From: Tridacna crocea
Lineage: Eukaryota; Mollusca; Bivalvia; Cardiida; Cardiidae
NCBI GenBank assembly: GCA_943736015.1
Contig: OX031063.1
Coordinates: forward strand, 36,610,172 to 36,674,171
Length of the DNA stretch: 64,000 bases
Reading direction: 5' to 3'
Shown here: positions 55,356 through 63,715 of the stretch, in pieces
How the letters are laid out: every line of letters starts with the position of its first letter
How positions within the stretch are numbered: the first letter of the stretch is position 1
The notes under the pieces: model-generated
What the model was told of the DNA's origin: nothing
What the model saw: the letters and a program-made list of their open reading frames with translations, nothing else
Database searches by the model: none
Program-made: the position numbers and the translations under genes

Positions 55356-55975
55356 CCGGACGATGACCGGTCACAATAGCTCCCCCTGAGCACGTTGTGC
55401 TCAGGTGAGCTAAAAACAGCATCATACGGTGTATCTCGAGTATATTACTGATTCAGTATTGAGTAAAACAATTTTAACGGATATTTCATCTTCAAAAAAC
55501 ATTAATGGGCATCGATTCTGTATTTCGTCAAACAGATCCATATTTTATCTCCAACAAACACTATCCTGCCCGAAATCCTACTTACACCTCTTTCTCTTTG
55601 TGGTAAGGAGGGGAGAAGGAAAGAGCTTGTAGTTTGTTTTTAACTTCCATCTGACTGAAAGAAAAGATTAATATTATCAATTATCAACAAACGTTTTAAA
55701 AATTAGAGTCCACATTTGATACCACAACCGTCCACAAGCGTATCTGAAAACGATATATTGCTGTCCATAGTTGTGCTTGGTTGGAAGGGGTACCTTTTTT
55801 TTCTTTTTAAGGATTTCTTCTTTTGACTATTGTTATTGGGCCCTCTTGTGTATTTTGTTTATTCGATAGAATTATGATATATCAAATCACTAACAAAGCA
55901 AGAATTCAAGCAAGAGCCAATTTGTCAATAGCCAATTGTTTGTCTGCATCGGTAAGAATTGTCTTCTGATTACAA

Positions 55976-56168
55976 TTAACCCTTAAGCCGCTAAGCGCGA
56001 GTTACTGACGTTTTGCTGAGAGTGTAAATAAAGATCATACTGCACAGAATGTGCAGTCTGATCTTGGACCTAAACTGTCTGATAAGGAGATTTTCGTTCT
56101 AAAAGAGAAAGAATAAAATAACATTTTTCGGGTTGTCACAATCAAATTGAAAGTTTCATTTCAGTTAT
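55976..56168 (+). mobile_element. TTAA palindrome family 3, copy
   Basis: TTAACCCTTAAGCCGCTAAG left; 'gagagtgtaaataaagatcatactgcac' and 'gtgcagtctgatcttggacc' arms; it runs directly into a family 7 copy. Absent from unit 2. Confidence 0.8.
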
Positions 56169-56536
56169 TAAGGCGTAGAACCCTAATAAAAAACAGTTAT
56201 TTCCACTATACTATTATCCTACAAAATTTGCTATGATTAAAAAAGAGTGTTATTGTACTGCTTTAAACAAGCAACTTTTCCCTTTTTGTCTTTTCTAGAA
56301 TTATCATTTATAAATCTAAAACCACTATATTTTCATTACAAAGAGATATAGTAATTACCTCCCTTTTCTTGAAACTAATAAAAGTATCTACAAATAATTT
56401 CAAGATAGGCATAAAGAAATTTCTGGTAGGTTAAAAATGTGCAAAAGTATTATGGCTGTATAAATCCGTATTTATCAATTATCAAGAAAACTTTATGCAA
56501 TGCAGCACTGGAGGTATTAGGGGTCTACTACCTTAA
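56169..56536 (-). mobile_element. Family 7 TTAA-type element
   Basis: 'attaaggcgtagaaccctaataa' left and 'attaggggtctactaccttaa' right. Interior 'tatcctacaaaatttgctatgattaaa' and 'ataaatctaaaaccactatattttcatta' as in the other copies. Absent from unit 2. Confidence 0.82.
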
Positions 56537-56929
56537 ACAGGGTAACGGTTAAGTATAAATCTTTCGCTGCGAAGTTAATGATTCAGTATTTTTCTTAAAG
56601 TCTCAGAAATTCCAAATGATGATGATTTTGGTAATATTTCCGAATCAGAAGGGTGTAGATCAAAGATGAGACTGCACGTTCTGTGCGGACGGGTCTCTAA
56701 ATACGCCGTCAGAAAAAGCTATTCAATTCGCCATTGGTAGGGAATAGGTTAACAACTACATTACAAATTTAAAAAAAAAATACTCAGAAGCAATGAAAAC
56801 GCCGTGAAAAAGCAGATATCCAAAATAATGCTTTTCTGAATAACTGAAAGTTCACTAAAAACTCTGAAATTGAAGTTTACGCGGTATGTGGAATGTCAAA
56901 GGCAAATGCTTTAAGACTAAACAACCGTT

Positions 56930-57400
56930 TCATTAGAGGAGCTTTGGTCATACAGTGGTCTCGGAGAAAAGCTTTGGTCAAACAGTGGTCCCATAGAGAA
57001 GCTTTGGTCACACAGTGGTCCCAGAGAGGAGCTTTGGTCATACAGTCGTCTTAGAGAGGAGCTTTGGTCATACAGTGGTCTCAGAGAGGAGCTTTGGTCA
57101 TACAGTGGTCTTCATAGAGGAGCTTTGGTAATACAGTGGTCTCATACAGGATCTTTGGCCATACAGTGGTCTCATAGAGGAGCTTTGATCATACAGTGTT
57201 TTTTTATAGAGGAGCTTTGGTCATACAGTGATCTCAGAGAGAAGCTTTGGTCATACAGTGGTCTCAGAGAGGAGCTTTGTCATACAGTGGTCTCAGATTG
57301 GTTACATGGGTGAGCTTCGGTCTTACAGTTGGGTTCATAAAGGATCATTAGTCTTACATTGGGTTGATATTGAGCTTTGTTTATACAGTGGGTTCACAAT
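56930..57400 (+). repeat. 30-bp minisatellite array, unit 2
   Basis: About fifteen copies of GAGGAGCTTTGGTCATACAG plus a TGGTCTCAGA-type 10-mer, in exact 30-bp register at 56940-57300. It is homologous to the 48.5-49.2 kb part of unit 1 but much shorter. Decayed flank homologous to 49.2-49.56 kb continues to about 57780. Confidence 0.9.
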
Positions 57401-57790
57401 GAATCTATCATCGTATTCTTAATCTATAGGGGAGTTCTGGAGATAAATTGGGAGATACGAGCTTTGTTATGCAGTATGTTCATAGAAGCGTTTGGATCCT
57501 ACAGTAGGTTGATAGAGGAATTTTGGTCAAACACCGGGTTGAGAGAGGAGTCTTGGTCAAACAGTGGGTTTTCAGAGGTGTTTTGGTCATATTACAGGCT
57601 CACACTGGAACATTGGTCTTACATTTGGTTAATAGAAATACTTTTTGCCATACAGTCGGTTCAATGTGGAGCATACGATAGAGGAAGTTTCAGTAAAAAG
57701 AGAGGAGCTTTCGGTTCAACAGTACGGTCTGTAGATATTAAGCTTGACCAATTAAACCTGAGCTCACGGGTTTCTACAGACATTGTTAGT

Positions 57791-57930
57791 TGTACAGTCA
57801 GGTTGCAGGGGACTTGGAAACTTATTCACAGCTGTGGTGAATCATATTGTCCCAAGCCGACGGCGAGGTGGCGACATGCTTCACCGCAGCCGAGAACGAG
57901 TTTCCAAGTCCCCTGCCACCTGACTGTACA
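57791..57930. repeat. GC-rich palindrome, copy 3
   Basis: TGTACAGTCAGGTTGCAGGG pairs with the complement ending CCACCTGACTGTACA. Tip CCCAAGCCGACGGCGAGGTGG. Confidence 0.85.
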
Positions 57931-58990
57931 ACGAATTGATTTTACTGTGAAGTTTCACTATTCACTACGTTTATTAAGTGAATTTTTTACACGTTTTCTG
58001 GTTTAAAAAAATTGAGTATGCTGAGGAAGTAAAATTTCCCTTCTGAGTGCCCTAATTCGGTGAAATCTGACGTCACTGGGAACTGACGTCACTGACACCT
58101 TAGTAATATGTGTTAAGACGTAAAGCTTGGAACATAATCTTGATGTCAATCTTGATCGAAGCCGCCCTTTTGGATTGTTGTGCTGATAATGTAGTCATGT
58201 ATACGGGGCTCCCAAAAGGGAAACTACTTTTACGTTGCCTTTACCAGTGTACATGATATAAATGCTCGGAGCATATTATCCAATCAGATAACGAGAAAAT
58301 TCTTTGCAATATACTATTTCTTTATATATATTCTACATTTAAGTAGTATTATGTTAACATTTTTACTGATTAGTGACTATTTGTCTAATCGTGGAAAAGT
58401 TGCCTTATGAATATTGTTGTAATCAAGAATATATGTCGCACTGTGTTTTTATTGCTTATGCTGCGTTTTTATCTTTGCCAAACGATGGCCAAGTGAATTA
58501 ACTCATTTCGAACAAATGTCCGACTAAAGAGTGTTTCAAAATAGAATATATACTGCATCATTCTCATAAGTAAACAATAATTTGTGATCACCTATGTTTA
58601 AAAAATCTCTTAATATTTCTGCAAGCTCAAAATTCTCTTAACCCTGAGGTTGCTGAGTTGGATTCAAAGACCTTTCTGTTGACAGTGTAGATTAAGATTA
58701 AAAGGCACAGAACGTACAGTCTGATCATGAAACTATACAGTCCGGTAAGAAGACAATTTCCGTCAAAAATAGCATTGTAATAGCAACCTATGGGTTTTTT
58801 ACCATCTGCTTGGAAGTTTTAGAAAGTTAAGGGGTAAAAATAAACATTTTCAGTCTTTTATGCACATTTTTGGTGTTGGCATTAGTAATATTCTACTCAT
58901 GGAATACTGGGTAGATAAAGTGGACCTGTACGATTCGTGAAAACTGCCGACACAGTGCTTTCGAGGCTGATTTTGTAATAATTTGCACAA
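57931..58990 (+). repeat. Duplication unit 2 body, homologous to 50.18-51.6 kb
   Basis: Long colinear matches such as 'tttcccttctgagtgccctaattcggtgaaatct', 'tgcatcattctcataagta', 'tcgaggctgattttg'. No coding frame. The copy of the family 3 palindrome is at 58637-58755. Confidence 0.85.
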
Positions 58991-59109
58991 AATCTTTAAT
59001 TTAAAATGTTCAACTAACGGAAATAAAAAGTAATTTGAAAGAGTCTCACATTTGTAGCGTAGCGTTGGGGAGCGATAAAATCACCATATGAATAGAAAGA
59101 TTAATCTTT

Positions 59110-59269
59110 CAGCTCTTTACCTAACGATAAATTTATAGAGTGATCCAAATAGAAAGCATTTGCAGACGACAAGATAAATGTGACTGAAAAATCGAAATTT
59201 GATTTGGAAAGGGTAGAAAACATTGTGGGAAAAGGAGAAAATGCTGGTTACCAGCGTTTTCTCCTTTTC

Positions 59270-59306
<37 letters not shown>

Positions 59307-59366
59307 GTTTTCAAAAGGCTTCCACATCAGGGTCGTCAAAAGTCGTTATTGTGTGGTAAAGGGTTA
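59110..59366 (-). mobile_element. Family 1 element with a 31-T insertion in one hairpin arm
   Basis: 'ctctttacctaacgataaattt' left, hairpin GTGGGAAAAGGAGAAAATGC, then CCTTTTCCCA followed by T at 59273-59303 and AATGTTTTC. Right end GTGTGGTAAAGGGTTAA. Absent at the matching place in unit 1 (near 52260), so it inserted after the duplication or was lost there. Confidence 0.87.
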
Positions 59367-59555
59367 AACTTCCTTAAACGACGAACGTTAAGGCTGGTCA
59401 AAATAGACAACATTTGAAGATGACACATCCCATGTGCCCCCTTATGATTGTTTTTTTATAGATAGGTCAGGACCATACACATGTTGTTGGAAATAGAGAA
59501 AATATTGGTTCACGGGTGTAAAAACTCGGGATTGTCACGGAAGGAGTTCAAGGAA

Positions 59556-59645
59556 GATATCGTCGGTTTACTTCGAAAACCTCGTAACTAAAGCATACAT
59601 GTGACAAGCTGTAGTTACGAAGTTGTCGAAGTAAACCGACGCTAT
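59556..59645. mobile_element. Palindrome family 2, copy 8
   Basis: GATATCGTCGGTTTACTTCG...AAGTAAACCGACGCTATA; tip AGCATACATGTGACAAGCTG. Confidence 0.87.
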
Positions 59646-59735
59646 ATATCGGCGGTTTACTTCGAAAACCTCGTAACTACAGCATACAAGTGACAAGCTG
59701 TAGTTACGAGGTTTTCGAAGTAAACCGACGATAAA
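59646..59735. mobile_element. Palindrome family 2, copy 9 (tandem with copy 8)
   Basis: TATATCGGCGGTTTACTTCG...AAGTAAACCGACGATAA. It directly follows copy 8 and shares its four extra tip bases (CATACAAGTGACAAG), so it arose by tandem duplication of copy 8. Confidence 0.87.
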
Positions 59736-59821
59736 GATTTTTTTTGTTATAACTTTGAATTGAATTTGTTTATCTGTTTTTTACCGACACGGAAAGTATT
59801 TTTGTACTCGACTTTATTAAT

Positions 59822-60002
59822 GAATTAAGTAGGTGACAAACTGATAGCGGCTCAAATCGTGAAATCTGATTTCATGGTAGAACAAAATGTGGGAAAGGAA
59901 AGGTTGCTTATTAACAGCATTTACTTCTATTCGTTCATTGTTTTTAAAAGCTATCGCCTGGCAGGGTCGTTAAAAATCGGATATGTAAGGTAAAAGGTTT
60001 AT
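59822..60002 (-). repeat. Old family 1-like element, duplicate of 53270-53442
   Basis: 'aatgtgggaaaggaaaggttgcttattaacagcatttacttc', then 'ggatatgtaaggtaaaaggtttattt'. Confidence 0.65.
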
Positions 60003-60800
60003 TTGTTATCTGCGATGACAGATTTTTGCTACACAGTCATTCCTACGATTGCGAATAAAATGTTGGTATCGATATCGACTGCAGATCGAATCACAAATAA
60101 GAGCAGGCATGTACATACTTAAAAATACGAACGCTTAATCAAACTGCAAACAACAATCAAAAAGAATTTTTAAAAAAAAAAACTTAAAAAAAAAAAGAAT
60201 TTTAAAAAATTATAAATAGAACTGAGGAACTCCAAGAAAAAACGTATCATACAGTGTATCTCAAGTATATTACTGATTCAGTATTGAGTAAAACAAGTTC
60301 GATGTTAATAAACATTAATTGGCATCGATTCATAATTCTGTTAAACAGATCAACACATCTATATTTTATCTTCAACAAACACAATCCTGCCCGAAATCCT
60401 ACTTGTAAACACCTCTTTGTTGTAAGCGGGAGGGGGGGGGGGGGCTTTAAATCTTTTGCTGCCAAGTTAATGATTCCGTATTTTTTTTAAAGTCTTGATT
60501 TTGGTTACATTTCAGAATCAGGAAGATGGAGATCAAAGATGAGACTACACGTTCTATGCAGTCTGGTCTCAATATACGCCGTCGAGAAAAGCTATTCAGT
60601 TCACCATTGGTAGGGAAATGGTTAACAATTACATAACGAATTAAGAAATACTATTCAGATACAATGAAAATACATTGAAAATGCAGATATCAGAATTACT
60701 GCGTTTCTGAATAATTAAAAGTTAACTGTGAGCTTTGATATCTAAGTTTACGCGGTATATGAATTGTCAAAGGCAAATGCTATAAGACTAAACACCGTCT
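60003..60800 (+). repeat. End of duplication unit 2
   Basis: Colinear with 53445-53625, then 55412-55620, then 56560-56915 of unit 1, the intervening insertions being absent. It ends near 'aaggcaaatgctataagactaaacacc', matching 56900-56922. Confidence 0.85.
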
Positions 60801-60840
60801 CAAATATTTTGTTAACGCGTGCAAATTAGTTAAAAGTTTG

Positions 60841-61134
60841 TTACAACGAAAATAGCGCCACACCCATGTAAAGTATAGGCCCATCCTTAAAAGATCTTAC
60901 AGCTGGCCAGATAACATATTTAAGTCGTTGTTTAATGTCCTTAGAACCTTGAAACAAAAGCTGTTCATCTTGTTCTGCAGCGCCATATTCTAACACGACA
61001 GGAGTGTCTTGTACCGTCATATACCAAATCACCTCTACACAAACAGACAAAAAATCTTTGAACATTTGCTCTGTTTCCCGGCTCGAATACATTATCTGTA
61101 TGTCATTGTCCCTCCTTATTTTTTCCAAACAACT
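60841..61134 (-). CDS. MIEAP/SPATA18-like protein, last exon: C-terminal domain
   Basis: The exon begins after acceptor TTTACAG (61140-61135) and ends at the TAA complementary to 60841-60843; 97 codons in phase 0. It reads SCLEKIRRDNDIQIM, MFKDFLSVCVEVIWYMTVQD, TPVVLEYGA, LKYVIWPAVRSFKDGPILYM and GVALFSL. The pattern 'FL-x-x-(V/I)C-x-E(V)...M-x-x-Q-D/E-P-x-x-(V/L)-x-YGA...HVWPA(L/V)...G-x-(I/V)-x-x-KGVA' is that of the C-terminal domain of mitochondria-eating protein (SPATA18), a cytosolic factor in mitochondrial quality control. Bivalve genomes carry many relatives of it (background knowledge). The H of VWPA is I here (VIWPA). It ends almost directly after GVA, as in other short invertebrate relatives. 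Confidence 0.78.
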   Translation of the reverse strand, partial: SCLEKIRRDNDIQIMYSSRETEQMFKDFLSVCVEVIWYMTVQDTPVVLEYGAAEQDEQLLFQGSKDIKQRLKYVIWPAVRSFKDGPILYMGVALFSL

Positions 61135-61384
61135 CTGTAAATTGTAAAGAAATTAAGTGATTTTTGATTGATCGTTTCCAAACATCACTGGAAAATGTAA
61201 GGAAATAATGTGATTTTATTTATCATTTCCAAACAAGTCTTTAAATTGTATTGGACTAAACTGATGCTTTTATTAATCGTTTTAAAACATGTCTCTAAAT
61301 GGTATGGGATTAAATTGGCTTCTTTATTTATCGTTTCACAACACTTCTGCCGAGCAAAATTTAAAAAAAAAATTAATTGAGGAT

Positions 61385-61470
61385 TAAAAACATTCTCAGT
61401 CTTATTCTCCAGAATTTTCTGCATTTGAAAGTAACACAACTTCTGATTGGCTAAACCAAATGTTTGAAGT
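61385..61470 (+). repeat. Family 5 left half
   Basis: 'aaaaacattctcagtcttattctccagaattttctgcatttgaaagtaac' and 'acttctgattggctaaaccaaatg', lacking the right half. It lies in the intron of the MIEAP-like gene. Confidence 0.7.
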
Positions 61471-61728
61471 AATTATACGTTCTGCTCGTAAACTGTTTAG
61501 GGTTAAGACACATTTGCAATATGCAAATTACCTCACACCTCGTTATTATATTTCTTGTCTTGCCTCGAAATATGTATTACGGGAATTTCCATAGTTATCC
61601 TATTAATTGAAGCTGCACGTAAGTACACAAATTTCAGGTATCTGTAATGAAACTTTTCTCTACAAGTTTAACAGCTAACTTAAATTGCTAAATCTGTCAA
61701 AGAGGGCATGGAGCTTTGATCAATTTAC

Positions 61729-61809
61729 CTGATGTAAAACACCCAACGATAGCTCTGCATTCATTCTTCTAAATTCGAAAAAGAAAAACTCATCAATGTT
61801 GTTTTTCGC
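61729..61809 (-). CDS. MIEAP-like gene, penultimate exon
   Basis: An 81-bp exon (27 codons, phase 0 to phase 0) between acceptor TTATTTCAG above 61809 and donor GTAAAT at 61728-61723. It reads AKNNIDEFFFFEFRR, then MNAELSLGVLHQ, and joins in frame to SCLEKIRRDN of the last exon. The combined residues place an aromatic/charged helix just before the C-terminal domain, as in SPATA18 relatives. Good splice signals and matching phases are the main evidence; the sequence alone is too short to be diagnostic. Confidence 0.65.
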
Positions 61810-62280
61810 CTGAAATAAAATGCTAAAGTTGTATTGATTTTAAAAAAATCGAACTATTTCTGTGAAATAAAAGTAAGAAAAAAAAAGGAAAACAACAACA
61901 AAAAAAACTAAATATATAAGAAATATATTATCATAATCTCCATGCAAAAATACAAAAAAACTACTGTTGGAAACATCTGGAAGCATCTCTCTCTCTCTAG
62001 TAGATGCAGAATGGAAGTCTTAACTACGTGTAAAGTTCTCCATGAAATAAGTCCTACTGCAACGTCTATAACAACTATACAATGTAGGATTAAAACCTTT
62101 AGATTACTGCACTTAGTATGAATGGACATAATCAAAGCATAGTCTGATCCAGATAATATTTTGACTGGAGAGTTTAAGAAGCACGCACGGCATAGTAAAT
62201 TCAAAAGAAAGAAACTTCTGGTATCAGCTGTATGATCTTTAAATGTGTTGCCCTTGATGTTCAGTGAGCTGAAGCTGCTG

Positions 62281-62340
62281 AGGACTTCTTTAAGGTGCTG
62301 AGGAATTCTTTAAGACGCTGAGGACTTCTTTAAGAGTGTC
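62281..62340. repeat. Three tandem 20-bp repeats
   Basis: Exact-period copies of AGGACTTCTTTAAGGTGCTG with few changes at 62281, 62301 and 62321. The 20-bp period shifts the reading frame at each copy, and the minus-strand frame meets its stop inside it. Confidence 0.85.
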
Positions 62341-62412
62341 CACACCTGCTTCGAGTTGATCGACAAGGCAACGCAAGATCTTTAACTTTGTGAGTCTATC
62401 TAAGGAACCTAC

Positions 62413-62511
62413 CTGTTCTGTTGAGCCACCATCACCCATTACTTTATTCACGCACATCTGCATGTTTCGTATTTGTTCCTCAGCAAAAGACTTACATACC
62501 TGTGCTGTCAT
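62413..62511 (-). CDS. Candidate upstream exon of the MIEAP-like gene (coiled coil)
   Basis: A strong acceptor (TTTTCTCCTTCACCAG) precedes 62511, and GTAGGT at 62412-62407 could be the donor, giving 33 codons in phase 0: MTAQVCKSFAEEQIRNMQMC, VNKVMGDGGSTEQ. The same frame remains open beyond that donor as LDRLTKLKILRCLVDQLEAG and VDTLKEVLSVLKN, a leucine-rich amphipathic stretch, before stopping in the 20-bp repeats. SPATA18-like proteins carry a coiled coil upstream of the C-terminal domain, so either form would fit. The start of the gene is not identified. Confidence 0.42.
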
Positions 62512-62600
62512 CTGGTGAAGGAGAAAATTATAAAAATACTTACACTGGTTAATTGAAAAGCAAATTCAGGCCATACGTTTTCAAAAGAACGAGCTGAATA

Positions 62601-62836
62601 ATGACCTACAACACACGAAAATGGGCATACGAACATTTGCGTAAAGTGTCGTTTCGGATCTGCCTGCGCAATCCGCACAGACTGATCAGAAACGACACTT
62701 TCCGTTTTTTATGTAATTTTCTGTTTTGCGCAAGTCTACTGTAGCACACAATATAATGTAGTCGTAAAGTGCCCTCTCGGATTAGCCTGCGCGGACTGTC
62801 AAGACTCCGAATGTCTCTTTTCGCGTGTTGTATGTC
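62601..62836 (+). mobile_element. Family 4 multi-palindrome element, shortened copy
   Basis: Ends 'gacctacaacacacgaaaatgggcatacg' and 'gaatgtctcttttcgcgtgttgtatgtcc'. First core GCCTGCGCAATCCGCACAG; the second core has lost its right arm. Confidence 0.78.
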
Positions 62837-63519
62837 CAAAGAAAAGTAAAATCACGGTCTCAACAACCGTAAAGTAGCGTTTTTCGGAGTAACTGAATGC
62901 GCTGGATTTTGACTTACTCCTTGGAATTATTTTCGAAGGAGTAGATGTAGATATTTGCAGCTGGTCGAATATGCAGACATGTTGATTCTACGGGACCCCT
63001 GCAAACCTATTGGCGAACATGTTAAGCCGTCAATCTTGATCAGTCCTTATCTTCTAAATAAGTTAAATAAAATTTTCAAAGCGACAGTAAAAACTCCTAT
63101 AATGTTATTTCAAACTTATTTTGGATAAAAATCCCTCCTTATCGGACAAATTTGATCTTTATCAACAATGTTCTCGATGTTGAGTCGTGCCTAGCAGTTT
63201 AAGGGTTGAAGATAGTTCTTGGTATTTCATAACTCATTTTGTTGATGATACGTTTTCAGGACTTAATGGAATAGAAGCTGACCAAAGTTTAGAACTATAA
63301 AAAGCAAACGATAAATATAGACAGAATTAGGGCTGGTGGCATATTTTAACTGTGGCTGCACATATTTGTTCATGGAACATCCAAGGGAAACAATTGGTAA
63401 AACTGATGTCTCAGACAGGAAATAAATGTAATGTACTCGTATTGTGTTATTGGCAGAAGCACTCACGGGTGAACTCTCTGTTTTCGGTCCTGATGGAGTC
63501 GAACGTTACATATTTTTAT
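62837..63519. other. Non-coding interval
   Basis: No gene. A faint family 3-like end ('ccctccttatcggacaaatttgatctttatc') lies near 63136. Confidence 0.45.
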
Positions 63520-63574
63520 GGAACTGATGGAGACAGATGGGCAAGGCTATGTCAAAAGGCGGTCTAATGCAACT

Positions 63575-63715
63575 GCAACAAGTGACAATCTCAAACAAAC
63601 TGTGCAATACGTGCAGGCTGACCCGGGTCGAGAATTTTTACAGTTGGTCAATTTCAAAGGACCAGTCTGTTTTGCAATCAGTTTTTGGACCAAGTGTTTT
63701 TTTATTGATGCATAA
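63575..63715 (+). repeat. Dispersed repeat family 6, partial
   Basis: 'caaactgtgcaatacgtgcaggctgacccgggtcgagaatttttacagttgg', then 'aaaggaccagtc' and 'ttattgatgcataattatataac'. Confidence 0.55.

Larger units (their letters stand above)
53627..55412 (+). mobile_element. 1.8-kb mollusc-type repeat element with internal dimeric tandem repeats, insertion in unit 1
   Basis: Starts 'aagaggaccatgatggtcc...cgctcacctgag' and ends 'gacggacggacg...ctccccctgagcacgttgtgctcaggtgagctaaa'. Unit 2 of the duplication has the uninterrupted site near 60232-60248 ('aagaaaaaacgtatcatac'). AAAAC flanks both ends here and may be the target duplication. The interior holds monomers of about 155 bp arranged as dimers of about 312 bp. 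The (ACGG)n run at 55318-55355 is part of it. A decayed family 1 copy is nested at 53851-54035. Confidence 0.85.

Noticed and set aside
46810-57400. 30-bp repeats considered as a CRISPR array
   Set aside because: Repeats are directly tandem with no spacers, highly divergent, and in a eukaryotic genome.
57377-58006. 209-codon plus-strand open frame
   Set aside because: It runs over minisatellite flank and the GC-rich palindrome of the duplicated unit; the matching unit 1 sequence does not keep the frame, and no family is recognisable.
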